Shown piece after piece: positions 16,340 to 24,192 of a stretch of DNA of 64,000 bases. Under the pieces are notes generated by a model. That model made no database searches and was not told the origin of the DNA. It saw nothing but the letters and a program-made list of their open reading frames with translations. The position numbers and the translations under genes were made by a program. Positions within the stretch are counted from its first letter, which is position 1; every line of letters starts with the position of its first letter. The stretch spans positions 124,001 through 188,000 of the forward strand of contig JAODAR010000010.1 of assembly GCA_025463545.1 (NCBI GenBank). Direction: 5' to 3'. The stretch is from Microbacteriaceae bacterium (lineage in GTDB: Bacteria; Actinomycetota; Actinomycetes; Actinomycetales; Microbacteriaceae).

Positions 16340-16414
16340 TACTCTGGCTGCATGAACGATCCCGCCACGTCCGAAAACCAGGACGCTGGCCCTGCTCTGA
16401 ACCCTGAACCGTGA
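16340..16414 (+). other. Possible leaderless 20-codon upstream ORF
   Basis: TACTCT (16340-16345) is followed after 6 nt by ATG 16352, opening a 20-residue ORF (MNDPATSENQDAGPALNPEP) that ends at TGA 16412-16414, 22 nt before the SDR start. It could be a translated leader or an artefact of the promoter sequence. Confidence 0.35.
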
Positions 16415-16436
16415 ACTCTCAAACGCAAGGAGAATC

Positions 16437-17234
16437 ATGACCTTCGAACCGCACACGGCAATCGTCACCGGCTCCGACTCCGGCATCGGCCGGGCGACCG
16501 CTGTGGCCCTGGCCGCTGCCGGCATTGACGTCGGCATCACGTGGCACTCCGATGAGGCCGGCGCCAACGAAACGGCCGACGAGGTTCGCGCGCACGGCCG
16601 CCGGGCGGTGGTCGCGCACCTCGATGCGACGGACCTCCCCGAATGCGGAAACGTCGTTGACAGCCTCGCCGAGGAGCTCGGCGGAGTCGACGTGTTCGTG
16701 AACAATGCCGGGACCGGTGGGAACATTCCCCTCCTCGAGACCAGCTGGGACGACTGGCGCCGCATCGTCGCCACCGACCTCGACGCGGCATTCGTCTGCA
16801 TCCAGCGCGCCGCCCGCCGTATGGTGGAGGCCGGCCGCGGCGGCCGAATCATCGCCGTCACAAGCGTGCACGAGCACCAGCCCCGGGTCGGCTCCTCGGC
16901 GTATGACGCCGCCAAGCACGGCCTCGGCGGCCTGATCAAAACGGCTGCCCAGGAACTCGGCGAGTACGGCATAACCGCCAATTCGGTTGCGCCGGGCGAG
17001 ATCGCCACCCCGATGACCGGCCAAACAGATGAGGATCCCCGCAACACGCACCGTCCCGGCGTTCCGCTGGGTCGGCCCGGTGATGCGCGGGAGGTGGCGG
17101 CCGTGATCGCGTTTCTCGCTTCGCGCGAGGCGTCGTACGTGACAGGCGCGTCGTGGGTGGTGGACGGCGGCATGCTTCAGATGGGACCGCAGGCCGGGTC
17201 GCACCTCACCAGCGACGAGTGGCGCAAAGGCTGA
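16437..17234 (+). CDS. SDR family oxidoreductase (glucose 1-dehydrogenase-like)
   Basis: A 265-aa classical short-chain dehydrogenase. The cofactor motif is TGSDSGIG (residues 11-18), followed by NNAG, a Ser in VTSVHEH and the catalytic YDAAK. The ending VTGASWVVDGGMLQMGPQAGSHLTSDEWRKG is longer than the standard GG terminus and is typical of the YhxC/YgfF-like SDRs. The presence of Trp-His-Ser-Asp after the second strand suggests NADP preference but is not decisive. AAGGAGAATC sets ATG 16437. Substrate is unknown. A tandem 32-bp repeat begins right after its stop. Confidence 0.88.
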   Translation: MTFEPHTAIVTGSDSGIGRATAVALAAAGIDVGITWHSDEAGANETADEVRAHGRRAVVAHLDATDLPECGNVVDSLAEELGGVDVFVNNAGTGGNIPLLETSWDDWRRIVATDLDAAFVCIQRAARRMVEAGRGGRIIAVTSVHEHQPRVGSSAYDAAKHGLGGLIKTAAQELGEYGITANSVAPGEIATPMTGQTDEDPRNTHRPGVPLGRPGDAREVAAVIAFLASREASYVTGASWVVDGGMLQMGPQAGSHLTSDEWRKG

Positions 17235-17307
17235 GCGACGCTGGCGAGGGCTGAGATGCCGGCTCCGCGACGCTCGCGAGAGCGCAAATGCCGGCTCCCC
17301 GACGCAC
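17235..17307. repeat. 2.3 x 32-bp tandem repeat after a stop codon
   Basis: Unit 17235-17266 recurs at 17267-17298 with a few changes (GCGACGCTsGCGAG...ATGCCGGCTCC) and a third copy begins at 17299. The first unit starts at the base after the SDR stop codon. Confidence 0.8.
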
Positions 17308-17325
17308 GGCCTTCTGCCCCGCGAT

Positions 17326-17331
17326 TACAGT
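17326..17331 (+). promoter_or_regulatory. -10 box of leaderless SulP promoter
   Basis: TACAGT ends 6 nt before GTG 17338; no Shine-Dalgarno sequence is present. Confidence 0.55.
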
Positions 17332-17337
17332 TGAACG

Positions 17338-18852
17338 GTGACCCGCAGCGTGAAGCCCCTCCCTGTCCAGCGTGCCAGAGGGCTGTCCCGGGAGGCGCCG
17401 ACCGTTCGCGCGACGTTACGGAATCCGCGAGCGCTCAGCATCGAGGTACTCGCCGGCGTCGTCACGACACTGGCCCTGATTCCCGAGGTCATCTCGTTCT
17501 CGGTGATCGCCGGAGTCGACCCCAAGGTCAGCCTGGTCGCATCCGTCGTCCTGGCGATCTCGATGTCGATTCTCGGCGGCCGGCCCGCCATGATCACCGC
17601 GGCAGCCGGCGCCGTCGCGCTGGTGGTCGCACCGCTCGTGAGAGAGCAGGGCGTCGAATACCTGCTGCCGGCCGTCGTGCTCGCCGGCCTGATCCAGATC
17701 CTGTTCGGCGTGACCGGGCTGGCCCGGCTGATGCGCTTCATCCCGCGCTCGGTGATGATCGGATTCGTCAACTCGCTCGGCATCCTGATCTTCGTCGCCC
17801 AGGTGCCACACCTGCTCGGGGTGCCGTGGCTGGTCTACCCGCTGTTCGCGCTCACGGTGCTGATCGTGCTCCTCCTGCCGCGGATGACGACGGCCGTGCC
17901 CGCGCCGCTCGTTGCGATCGTCGTCGTGACGGCGATCACGATCATCGCGCACCTCGCCGTGCCGAACGTCGGCGACCAGGGTGACGTTTCCGGCGGCCTG
18001 CCCGGTATCACCCCGTTGCTTGTGCCGCTGAACGTCGAAACACTCGGCATCATCTGGCCGACCGCGCTCAGCGTCGCGTTCGTCGGCCTGATGGAGACGC
18101 TTCTCACCGCGAAACTCGTCGACGACATCACCGACACCCGTTCAGCCAAGGGCCGGGAATCATGGGCGCTGGGGATCGCGAACATCCTCGCCGGCTTCTA
18201 CGGCGGCATCGCGGGCTGCGCCATGATCGGCCAGACAATCGTGAACGTGAAACTCGGCCGCGCTCGTACGCGAATCTCCACGTTCGTCGCGGGTGCCTTC
18301 CTGTTGCTGCTGGTCACGTTGCTCAGCGGCGTGATGGCACAGATTCCGATGGTCGCCCTGGCCGCGGTCATGATGATCGTCGCCATCACCACGGTCAACT
18401 GGCACAGCCTGCGTCCGGCCACCCTCAAACGGATGCCGCTGCCCGAGACGATCGTGATGCTCACGACGGTCGCCGTGGTCGTTGCGAGCGGCAACCTCGC
18501 GATCGGCGTGGTCGCCGGCGTCGTGCTCGCGATGGTGCTCTTCGCGCGGCGGGTTGCGCACGTGATCCGGGTGACCCGCGTCGTTGCCGCCGACGAGGCA
18601 TCCGTTCGATACACGGTCACCGGACCCTTGTTCTTCGGCAGCAGCAATGACCTGGTGGAGCAGTTCTCCTATGCCACGGATCCCGCGCATGTCGTCGTCG
18701 ACTTCAGCCAGTCACAGATCTGGGACGCCTCGACGGTGGCCGTGCTTGACTCGGTGCAGACGAAGTACCGCGAGCATGGCGTCACCGTGACGTTCGAGGG
18801 TCTCGACGCGCGCAGTACCGCATTGCACGGACGGCTCACCGGGCGCTTGTAG
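17338..18852 (+). CDS. SulP/SLC26 family anion transporter with STAS domain
   Basis: A 504-aa membrane transporter. After a basic N-terminus it has 10-14 hydrophobic segments with the SulP hallmarks IEVLAGVVTTLALIPEVISFSVIAGVDP and ILGGRPAMITAAAGAVALVV. It ends in a cytoplasmic STAS domain (about 410-504) containing VVVDFSQSQIWDASTVAVLD, the anti-anti-sigma-like core. SulP proteins move sulfate, bicarbonate, dicarboxylates or other anions; the substrate is not readable from sequence. No carbonic anhydrase gene is adjacent. Start GTG 17338 agrees with the leaderless promoter. Confidence 0.9.
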   Translation: MTRSVKPLPVQRARGLSREAPTVRATLRNPRALSIEVLAGVVTTLALIPEVISFSVIAGVDPKVSLVASVVLAISMSILGGRPAMITAAAGAVALVVAPLVREQGVEYLLPAVVLAGLIQILFGVTGLARLMRFIPRSVMIGFVNSLGILIFVAQVPHLLGVPWLVYPLFALTVLIVLLLPRMTTAVPAPLVAIVVVTAITIIAHLAVPNVGDQGDVSGGLPGITPLLVPLNVETLGIIWPTALSVAFVGLMETLLTAKLVDDITDTRSAKGRESWALGIANILAGFYGGIAGCAMIGQTIVNVKLGRARTRISTFVAGAFLLLLVTLLSGVMAQIPMVALAAVMMIVAITTVNWHSLRPATLKRMPLPETIVMLTTVAVVVASGNLAIGVVAGVVLAMVLFARRVAHVIRVTRVVAADEASVRYTVTGPLFFGSSNDLVEQFSYATDPAHVVVDFSQSQIWDASTVAVLDSVQTKYREHGVTVTFEGLDARSTALHGRLTGRL

Positions 18853-18863
18853 CCGTGGGTCCC

Positions 18864-18936
18864 CGCGAAAACGCAGTTGTTGCGTCACTCCCCTGAACTC
18901 GACGCTCGCATAAAGGCCACGAGTGCGTTCTCGGCG
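18864..18936. repeat. Intergenic imperfect palindrome, family B copy 2
   Basis: The left arm begins CGCGAAAACGCAGTTGTTGC (18864) and the right arm GGCCACGAGTGCGTTCTCGGCG (18915-18936) pairs with it imperfectly. It separates two convergent genes. Confidence 0.65.
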
Positions 18937-18950
18937 TGATCGGGGTGCGA

Positions 18951-20243
18951 CTATGCCCCGGCGAAGAACGCGCCCAGCGCAGCGGAGAGTGCCACCGGGT
19001 CGTTCACGTGCACGAGTTCCCGGGCGGAGTGCATCGACAACAGCGGCACGCCGACGTCGACCACACGGATGCCGAGCCGCGTCGCCGTCAGCGGTCCGAT
19101 CGTCGAGCCGCACGCCACCGTGTTGTTCGACACGAACTCCTGGTACTCGACGCCCGCGTGCCCGCACAGGCGTTCCCAGAGCGCCGCGCCGTGCGCGTCC
19201 GTCGCGTACCTCTGGTTCGCGTTGATCTTCAGCAGCGGGCCGCCGCCCGGCACCGGCCGGTTCGCCGGGTCGTGCAACTCGGGGTAGTTCGGGTGCACCG
19301 CATGCCCGGCGTCGGCTGAGATGCACCAGGAGCCGGCGTAGGCCTGCAGACGCTGCGAAACGGATGCCGCCAGCCCGTCCCCGAGACGGCTCAGGATGTC
19401 CCCCAACAGCGGGCCGCTCGCGCCGGAACGCGACTGCGAACCGAGTTCCTCGTGGTCGAACGCCGCCAGCACGCTGATGTGGTCGGCGCCGTCGATGTGT
19501 TCGGCGGCGCTGAGCAGGGCGCACAGGCCCGCGTGCACGGACGACAGGTTGTCCATGCGCCCTGCCGCGAACAGGCTGGAGCCCAGACCGAACCGGGCGG
19601 GGGCGGCGGTGTCGGCGGTCAGCAGGTCGTAACCGGCGACATCCGCCCCATCGAGCGCCGCGAGCGAGGCCAGGTGCCCGAGCAGATCGGCCTGGCTGGC
19701 GTCGCCGACGCCCCACACGGGAGTGGTGTGGCGCTGCCTGTCGAGTGTGAGGCCGTCGTTGGCGCTCCGGTCGAGGTGTATCGCGAGCTGCGGAATGCGG
19801 AGGAAGGGACCCGTCCGCACGAGATGCTCGGCGCCGTCACGGGTGACCAGGCGGCCGGCGAGTTCAAGTTCGCGGTCGAGCCAGGAGTTCAGCAGGGGCC
19901 CGCCGTAGATCTCGACGCCGGCCTGCAGCCATCCGTTCGAGCCGACGGTTGGCTTGGGCTTGAGTTTGAACCCGGGTGAGTCGGTGTGCGCCCCGATAAT
20001 GCGGAACGGAGTCGTTGGACCGGCGCCGACCGGCTGCACCCACGCGATGATGGCACCGTCGCGCACCACGTAGCGGCGGCCGGCGGCGCCGTCCCACTCG
20101 TCCTTCTCGCGCACGGCGCTGAAACCGGCGCCGTCAAGTCGCCGGGCAACCTCCGCCGCCGCGTGGTACGACGAGGGCGATGCCGCGATGAACTGCCCGA
20201 AATCGTCGATGTAGTCGTCCAGGTCATCAGGTGCTGCCGTCAT
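18951..20243 (-). CDS. apeB: M18 family aminopeptidase (aspartyl aminopeptidase type)
   Basis: A 430-aa cytosolic metallopeptidase that removes N-terminal, often acidic, residues. Zinc-site motifs are in order: GAHTDSPGFKLKP (first His/Asp), FAAGRMDNLSS (bridging Asp), FDHEELGSQSRSGA (catalytic and metal Glu), SADAGHAVHPNYPE, and the late LLSMHSARELVHV His. Length and order fit M18. The in-frame TTG at 20255 would add four residues; ATG 20243 gives MTAAPDDLDDYIDDFGQFI, the usual N-terminus. No strong SD is seen. Confidence 0.92.
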   Translation of the reverse strand: MTAAPDDLDDYIDDFGQFIAASPSSYHAAAEVARRLDGAGFSAVREKDEWDGAAGRRYVVRDGAIIAWVQPVGAGPTTPFRIIGAHTDSPGFKLKPKPTVGSNGWLQAGVEIYGGPLLNSWLDRELELAGRLVTRDGAEHLVRTGPFLRIPQLAIHLDRSANDGLTLDRQRHTTPVWGVGDASQADLLGHLASLAALDGADVAGYDLLTADTAAPARFGLGSSLFAAGRMDNLSSVHAGLCALLSAAEHIDGADHISVLAAFDHEELGSQSRSGASGPLLGDILSRLGDGLAASVSQRLQAYAGSWCISADAGHAVHPNYPELHDPANRPVPGGGPLLKINANQRYATDAHGAALWERLCGHAGVEYQEFVSNNTVACGSTIGPLTATRLGIRVVDVGVPLLSMHSARELVHVNDPVALSAALGAFFAGA

Positions 20244-20292
20244 CCGTCCATCCAACCACGCGATCCGCTACGCCCGGCAGGCTGCTTCCTCC

Positions 20293-20406
20293 CGGCCCTT
20301 GTGCGCAAGTCCTGCAATTTCGTGCGGCACGGATCGGAGACCTGCGGAAAGACGCGGTTGCTCGTTCGGCCGCTGTGCGAATTGCAGCAGTTGTGCACGC
20401 GGGCCG
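20293..20406. repeat. Intergenic imperfect palindrome, family A copy 1
   Basis: Arms 20293-20328 and about 20369-20406 pair over ~35 nt; the core is GTGCGCAAGTCCTGCAATTT against AATTGCAGCAGTTGTGCAC. Related elements are at 27971, 57929 and, more loosely, 63419. The remainder of 20244-20464 holds no gene. Confidence 0.75.
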
Positions 20407-20464
20407 GGCATGTCCGAGTAGGTTCCGGGCAATGCGCAGCTCCCTCGATCCGGAGGCACCAGTG

Positions 20465-20522
20465 TGAGGGGCCAGGATCTCCTAGTGCCCGGGACGCGCA
20501 ACTAGGTTAGGTTGGCCCCTCA
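20465..20522 (-). terminator. Hairpin terminator overlapping a stop codon
   Basis: TGAGGGGCCA (20465-20474) and TGGCCCCTCA (20513-20522) are exact complements, with an inner CTAGT/AACTAG stem. The right arm contains the stop codon (20520-20522) of the minus-strand gene. Confidence 0.65.
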
Positions 20523-21266
20523 GGCAGCGAGTGGCCGCACCTCGGCTCGCAGTGCGGCCCGCGCAAAGGCGGCGCCGGGAGCGGTCACCTCCACCCAGTG
20601 CCCGCTACCGTTTTCGTCCGCGAACACGCCCATGCGCCCCAGTATCCGCAGTTTCTCGATCACGACCCCGACTGCTTCATTCCCGGAGATCGGGCTGTCG
20701 TCTGAGTTCCTCCAGCCCAGCATGTGGAGCCCGAAGGCCAGCGCTTCGTCGTAGGCTTCCCGGCTTTCGAACTCGCGCGTGGCGATGACGAGGAGCAGAA
20801 GTGTGGTGGCATCGCTGATGACAGGCCGGCGGCTCCGCGCGAAAGTCTCCGCGAGGTGCCACCACAGCTCCCGCGGAGAACCGGCGAGCGCTCGGCCTTT
20901 CACCGTTTGCAGCAGCACTCCATTCCGGGTTTTCAGGAGCCCCACCTCAACCAGATGCCGGTGGTAGTCCAGCAGCGGTCCGGCATGGCTTTCCCGCATG
21001 GCCTGCTGCGGCAGACCGCCCAAGCCCCAGTCCAGCTCCGACATCGCCGCCGCCACGACCGACTGGGGCAGGTAGCCGCTCTTCGTCAAACGGATGCCGT
21101 CGGCACCGACGGCATGCAACATCCATTGCGCATGAGCAACCATCCGACTCATCGCCCTCTCGCTCAACAGAATCGGATCTTTCAGGCGCGCTTCTCTCAT
21201 GAGCCGTCTCATGCCGGGTTGGGCCTTGGGATGAAGCCGACGCTCCAATTCCTGAATGACGTTCAC
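20520..21266 (-). CDS. Hypothetical protein, 248 aa
   Basis: Not firmly recognised. The stretch AQWMLHAVGADGIRLTKSGYLPQSVVAAAMSEL resembles a segment seen in the C-terminal part of plasmid pRiA4b ORF-3/IS1096 TnpR-like proteins, and later helices (AETFARSRRPVISDATTLLLLVIATREF) fit that type; the resemblance is from memory. The protein is soluble and helical. A -10 box (TAGGCT) 6 nt before GTG 21266 and a hairpin at the stop codon support a real transcription unit. No mobile-element ends are visible nearby, so it is probably a domesticated chromosomal gene. Confidence 0.65.
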   Translation of the reverse strand: MNVIQELERRLHPKAQPGMRRLMREARLKDPILLSERAMSRMVAHAQWMLHAVGADGIRLTKSGYLPQSVVAAAMSELDWGLGGLPQQAMRESHAGPLLDYHRHLVEVGLLKTRNGVLLQTVKGRALAGSPRELWWHLAETFARSRRPVISDATTLLLLVIATREFESREAYDEALAFGLHMLGWRNSDDSPISGNEAVGVVIEKLRILGRMGVFADENGSGHWVEVTAPGAAFARAALRAEVRPLAA

Positions 21267-21272
21267 GTCGCG

Positions 21273-21278
21273 AGCCTA
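21273..21278 (-). promoter_or_regulatory. -10 box of leaderless promoter
   Basis: Minus-strand TAGGCT lies 6 nt before GTG 21266. Confidence 0.55.
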
Positions 21279-21362
21279 CCGACCGGTGCAGCGGCGGTGA
21301 CCCCGGAGCGGGCGCAGGTCGGGCGCAGGCGGACTGTCAGCGGCTCCTGCCATGCTGGGCGC

Positions 21363-23543
21363 ATGACGCAGAGCATGACTGACACCCGCGCATCCGCTCT
21401 TGACATTCTGCGCACCCTGGTCGGGCGTGACGATGCCGACTTCCACGAGGGTCAGTTTGAGGCGATCGCGACCCTGGTCGACCAGCGGCGGCGTGCCCTC
21501 GTCGTGCAGCGCACCGGCTGGGGCAAGTCCGCGGTGTATTTCGTGGCCACCCTCCTGTTGCGGCAGCGCGGTGCCGGCCCGACCATCCTGGTTTCGCCCC
21601 TCCTCGCTTTGATGCGCGACCAGGTCGCCGCGGCGGCCCGCGCCGGCGTGCGCGCCGTGTCGATCAACTCCTCGAACGCACATGAGTGGGGCGAGGTCCT
21701 CGGCAAGCTGGAGCGCGACGAGGTAGACGTACTGCTGGTCTCGCCGGAGCGGTTGAATAACCCGGGCTTTCGTGATGAGCAGTTACCGGCGCTGATCAAG
21801 CGGGTCGGCCTGCTGGTGGTCGACGAGGCGCACTGCATCTCCGATTGGGGACACGACTTCCGCCCTGACTACCGACGCCTCCGCGACTTGATCGCCGAGA
21901 TGCCGGCTGGCGTTCCGGTGCTCGCCACGACAGCCACAGCCAACAGCAGAGTGGTGACGGATGTCGCCGAGCAGCTGGCACCGCTGGCGGCGGTTGATGC
22001 GGGCGGGACAACGGGGGCGGGCATGGCCGCCACCCGCTCAGCCACCGATGTCATAACCATCCGCGGACCGCTCGCCCGGGTTTCGCTGCGGCTGGGTGTC
22101 CTCCGGCTGCCCGATGCGAAGGAGCGCCTGGCCTGGCTGCTCAGCCACCTCGCCGAACTCCCCGGCAGCGGCATCATCTACGCGCTCACGGTGTCCGCCG
22201 CCGAAGACACCGCTCGGCTGCTTCGCGAGGCCGGCCACGCGGTGCGCGCCTACACCGGGCAGACCGACACCACCGAACGCGAAGAGAGCGAGCAGCTGCT
22301 CAAGAACAACCAGGTCAAGGCGCTCGTGGCCACCAGCGCCCTCGGCATGGGATTCGACAAGCCCGACCTCGGCTTCGTGCTGCACCTGGGTGCGCCGAGC
22401 TCCCCGGTCGCGTACTACCAGCAGGTCGGCCGCGCCGGCCGCGCCACCGACAACGCCGACGTGCTGCTGCTCCCCGGCCCCGAGGATGAAGCCATTTGGC
22501 AATACTTCGCCACCTCCTCGATGCCCAGCCAGTCCCGCGCCCAGGCCGTCATCGGCGCCCTCCGCGCCAACGGCGACCAGCCGCTGTCGACCCCGGCGCT
22601 CGAGGCCCGGGTCGACATCCGCCGCAGCCCGCTCGAACTGCTGCTCAAGGTGCTCGACGTCGACGGCGCCGTGCGCCGGGTGAAGGGCGGCTGGCTCGCG
22701 ACCGGGCAGGACTGGTTCTACGACGCCGAACGCTACGACCGCATCGCCGCCGCCCGCGTCGCCGAACAGCAGCACATGATCGACTACGAACGAACCACCG
22801 AGTGCCGGATGGAGTACCTCCAGCGCTCACTCGACGATGAGACCGCCGCACCCTGCGGGCGGTGCGACAACTGCGCCGGCGATTGGTTCCCGACCTCGGT
22901 GGCAACGGATGCCGCGGCCGCCGCCGCGAGTTCGCTCGACCGGGTGGGTGTCGTCGTCGAACCTCGCGCCCAGTGGCCGACCGGCGTCGCGACCCTCGGC
23001 GTCCCGGTGCGCGGCAACATCTCCCCCGGCGAACGCCTCTCGCCCGGGCGCGCCCTGGCCCGGCTCACCGACCTGGGCTGGGGCGGCCCATTGCGAGACC
23101 TCCTCGCCCCGGGCACCGCGGACGGACCTGCGGCGCCGGCCATGCTGCAGGCCTGCATCCGGGTGCTCGCCGAGTGGAACTGGGAGGAGCGGCCCGCCGC
23201 GGTCGTGAGCATGCCCAGCCGGAAGCGTCCCGTGCTGATCGACTCGGTCGCCCGCACCTTCGCCGAAGTGGGCCGGTTGCCGTGGCTCGGCTCACTCGAC
23301 CTCGTGAACGGCGGCCCCAGCGGTGAGCCGGGCGGCAACAGCGCCTACCGGCTGTCGAACGTCTGGGACCGGTTCACGGTCGGACCCGACCTGGCCCAGG
23401 CGCTCCGGGAGCTCGGCGACCGCCCGGTTCTCCTCGTGGATGACATTGCCGACAGCCGCTGGACCCTCACCGTGGCCGGCCGAGCGCTGCGCGGCACCGG
23501 GGCATCCGCTGTGCTGCCGTTCACCCTCGCGCTGCGTTCCTAG
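21363..23543 (+). CDS. RecQ-family DNA helicase with phosphoribosyltransferase-like C-terminus
   Basis: A 726-aa ATP-dependent 3'-5' DNA helicase. Motif 0 (FHEGQFEAI), Walker A QRTGWGKSAVYF (Lys55), DEAH (VVDEAHCISDWGHDFRPDY, about residue 155) and motif VI (QQVGRAGRA) are intact. The zinc-binding region has ECRMEYLQRSL...APCGRCDNC (about 480-503). Instead of an HRDC domain the C-terminus ends in a segment with VLLVDDIADSRWTLTVAG (about 690-706), which resembles the PRPP-binding loop of type I phosphoribosyltransferases. A CATGCT box 6 nt before ATG 21363 suggests leaderless transcription; ATG 21375 is an alternative start. Confidence 0.9.
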   Translation: MTQSMTDTRASALDILRTLVGRDDADFHEGQFEAIATLVDQRRRALVVQRTGWGKSAVYFVATLLLRQRGAGPTILVSPLLALMRDQVAAAARAGVRAVSINSSNAHEWGEVLGKLERDEVDVLLVSPERLNNPGFRDEQLPALIKRVGLLVVDEAHCISDWGHDFRPDYRRLRDLIAEMPAGVPVLATTATANSRVVTDVAEQLAPLAAVDAGGTTGAGMAATRSATDVITIRGPLARVSLRLGVLRLPDAKERLAWLLSHLAELPGSGIIYALTVSAAEDTARLLREAGHAVRAYTGQTDTTEREESEQLLKNNQVKALVATSALGMGFDKPDLGFVLHLGAPSSPVAYYQQVGRAGRATDNADVLLLPGPEDEAIWQYFATSSMPSQSRAQAVIGALRANGDQPLSTPALEARVDIRRSPLELLLKVLDVDGAVRRVKGGWLATGQDWFYDAERYDRIAAARVAEQQHMIDYERTTECRMEYLQRSLDDETAAPCGRCDNCAGDWFPTSVATDAAAAAASSLDRVGVVVEPRAQWPTGVATLGVPVRGNISPGERLSPGRALARLTDLGWGGPLRDLLAPGTADGPAAPAMLQACIRVLAEWNWEERPAAVVSMPSRKRPVLIDSVARTFAEVGRLPWLGSLDLVNGGPSGEPGGNSAYRLSNVWDRFTVGPDLAQALRELGDRPVLLVDDIADSRWTLTVAGRALRGTGASAVLPFTLALRS

Positions 23544-23600
23544 CGCCCCTTCCCTGGCTCCGCTCCGCACCCCTACGCGCCAACTCTCGCGAAACCCTGT

Positions 23601-23659
23601 CGCGAAACCGCAGTTGTGGTCGTAGTACGCGCTATAACGACAACGACTGCAGTTTCGCG
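23601..23659. repeat. Intergenic imperfect palindrome, family B copy 3
   Basis: Arms 23601-23623 and 23637-23659 match at about 20 of 23 positions (CGCGAAACnGCAGTnGTnGTCGT). It separates two convergent genes and is the cleanest copy of the family. Confidence 0.75.
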
Positions 23660-23692
23660 TGTAGCGCGCGCTTGCGTGGGTGGGATGCGTCG

Positions 23693-24034
23693 TTAGAGGT
23701 CGTCGAGGCTTGGGCCTCCACCGGCCTCAGGGTCGCGCGACGTGATGTCAGCATCAGCGTCAGCGTCGTCAGCGGCGACGTCAGCATCAGCGTCGGCATC
23801 AGCATCATCAGCGGCGACGTCAGCATCAGCATCAGCATCGCCATCAGCGTCGGGGGCGCCAGCGCCGAGGGCGTCCGCATCAGCGGCGCCACCCTCTTCG
23901 ACGGCGACGTCTTCCTCCGGCTCGAAGGTCGACCCTCCGGGCTGGTAACCGGCGGCGATTCCCTTGTCCGAGTCCGGAATGGTGCCGTCCTGGCCGAGTC
24001 CCCCATCAGCTTTCTGACCTTCGGTATCCGACAT
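23693..24034 (-). CDS. Acidic Ala-Asp repeat protein
   Basis: A 113-aa protein of unknown function. The N-terminal half is a short soluble segment (MSDTEGQKADGGLGQDG); the second half is a run of Asp-Ala dipeptides with the 15-residue unit DADADADVAADDADA repeated (about residues 65-97). At DNA level this is a GCATCA/GCGTCA-type hexamer array read in antisense. The repeats probably arose by slippage and the protein is likely disordered and strongly negative. A similar Asp-Ala run interrupts the CYTH-CHAD protein at 61646-63313. GAAGGAGTTCC before the ATG supports translation. Confidence 0.65.
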   Translation of the reverse strand: MSDTEGQKADGGLGQDGTIPDSDKGIAAGYQPGGSTFEPEEDVAVEEGGAADADALGAGAPDADGDADADADVAADDADADADADVAADDADADADITSRDPEAGGGPSLDDL

Positions 24035-24108
24035 CGGAACTCCTTCCTGAACGCGTGTGTGTGATCACAGCGTCCCACCGTCCCGCCCGAAAGCAAGGCC
24101 CGCGACGT

Positions 24109-24156
24109 ACACAGCAGCGCCCCCACACAGCAGCGCCCCCACACAGCAGCGCCCGC
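24109..24156. repeat. 3 x 16-bp tandem repeat
   Basis: ACACAGCAGCGCCCCC occurs at 24109-24124 and 24125-24140, and with one change at 24141-24156. It lies between two minus-strand genes, near the stop of the membrane protein gene. Confidence 0.9.
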
Positions 24157-24192
24157 ACAGGCTGCCCCCCGCACAGCCCGCCCCGCCCACAC

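Noticed and set aside
20293..20406. Palindrome ends as insertion-sequence terminal repeats
   Set aside because: No transposase lies between the arms and no target-site duplication is evident.
24109..24156. Tandem repeats as a possible CRISPR array
   Set aside because: Units are contiguous without spacers and no cas genes are present.
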